Source: Cynocephalus volans
Lineage: Eukaryota > Chordata > Mammalia > Dermoptera > Cynocephalidae
Direction: 5' to 3'
NCBI RefSeq assembly: GCF_027409185.1
Contig: NC_084461.1
Coordinates: 139,359,001 to 139,423,000, forward strand
DNA: 64,000 nt
Positions within the stretch are counted from its first letter, which is position 1. Each line of letters starts with the position of its first letter. Shown piece after piece: positions 63,494 to 64,000 of the stretch. Made by a program: the position numbers and the translations under genes. A model generated the notes under the pieces. The model had not been told where the DNA came from, did no database searches, and saw only the letters and a program-made list of their open reading frames with translations.

Positions 63494-63770
63494 TGAAAGA
63501 AAGTGAGCTGAAACACTGGGTACCGAGCAAGCTATATTAAAGAAAGGAATCTGCCAGGCTGCACTCAAAATGGAGGACAGCACCAGGTGTTGGGGTGGGA
63601 GAGCTTATATAGACTGTAAGGAAGTCTAACATAATCAGGGAGGGGTTTGGTGCTGGTGTGGAGGAGTTTCTGTTTCTCAGAAACCACGAGGTTTCTCATA
63701 AGGGAAAGGCTGGTGGCCATTTTGTGCTGAGTATGTGTAAAATGGCACTGGTCACGTCCAGAACCTGTCA
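63494..63770 (-). repeat. 5' LTR of the provirus
   Basis: On the minus strand, TGACAGG to TCTTTCA, aligned end to end with the 3' LTR. The TATA box (ctatataagc) is kept; the polyadenylation signal has decayed to AATATA. Confidence 0.9.
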
Positions 63771-64000
63771 CTATGCTCTATCAGTCTCCTAACAGCTATG
63801 CTCAGAAAATAATCATCTCTGGGAATCAAAGCTGATATCCTTAATTATCACCCGATTTCTTTTAGTCCCACTCTAATTTTTTCAGGCCTTGATTTTATTA
63901 GCATCATGGACTTTTGATGTCTATGGGCGTACTGTAAACCAGGTCACTCCTGAGTGGAAGCCCTGGGAACATTAGAGTGGGCTGAGAGGTTGTCTTTCCT

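Larger units (their letters stand above)
57142..63770 (-). mobile_element. Class I endogenous retrovirus, degraded (ERV-F-like)
   Basis: A 6.6-kb minus-strand provirus with two LTRs, a tRNA-Phe-type primer binding site, gag, pol and a shortened env in gammaretrovirus order. Every gene is interrupted by stops and frameshifts. The tRNA-Phe primer places it with the ERV-F-like group of class I elements. By eye the LTRs differ at about 30 of 270 positions plus a few indels, so the insertion is old (tens of millions of years). I could not find a clear target duplication. Antisense to CYFIP2, it is the orientation usually tolerated in introns. Confidence 0.92.

Overview
The window is nuclear DNA of a placental mammal. 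It holds the 5' half of one protein-coding gene on the + strand, CYFIP2 (cytoplasmic FMR1-interacting protein 2, a subunit of the WAVE regulatory complex), embedded in retrotransposon-rich introns. A GC-rich CpG island (about 180-1060) carries the promoter and a non-coding first exon with a donor at 399. Sixteen constitutive coding exons follow, from the ATG at 18265 to the donor after 56930. They join in frame to 1,982 coding bases: residues 1-660 plus two bases of codon 661, roughly half of the protein. A seventeenth coding segment (54164-54238, 75 bases) encodes the optional 25-residue insert of the longer CYFIP2 isoform. No coding exon contains a stop or frameshift. The gene continues past the right edge.

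The species can be guessed from the SINEs. Four tRNA-Ile-like SINE copies (13343-13440, 21513-21606, 27606-27651, 41336-41480) resemble the CYN family described from colugos (Dermoptera). The copy at 41336 looks young: it keeps its CpGs, both Pol III boxes and a perfect 15-bp target duplication. A colugo such as Galeopterus is therefore my best guess, with moderate confidence. L1, L2, MIR, MaLR LTRs and Tigger-like remnants are normal for any eutherian.

Other insertions: a YBX1 processed pseudogene (minus strand, 8912-10371) nested in an old L1 with an 8-bp target duplication; four copies of an ~80-bp palindromic MITE; and a degraded class I endogenous retrovirus (minus strand, 57142-63770) in intron 17. 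The provirus has two ~275-bp LTRs, a tRNA-Phe-type primer binding site, broken gag and pol, and an env with a large internal deletion.

The most interesting structure is around exon 10. Codon 320 (AAG at 37932-37934) is the known A-to-I recoding site (Lys to Glu) of CYFIP2. The exon sequence containing it can fold back, without gaps, on the first 24 bases of the intron, with a 20-base loop and the 5' splice site inside the stem. This ties editing to splicing in one small hairpin. Other points for follow-up are the 126-base AG-free pyrimidine tract in front of the optional 75-base exon, a 3' splice site that abuts an L1 fragment (exon 13), and a tandem NAG acceptor (exon 10). No bacterial-type systems, CRISPR arrays or confident RNA genes were seen.
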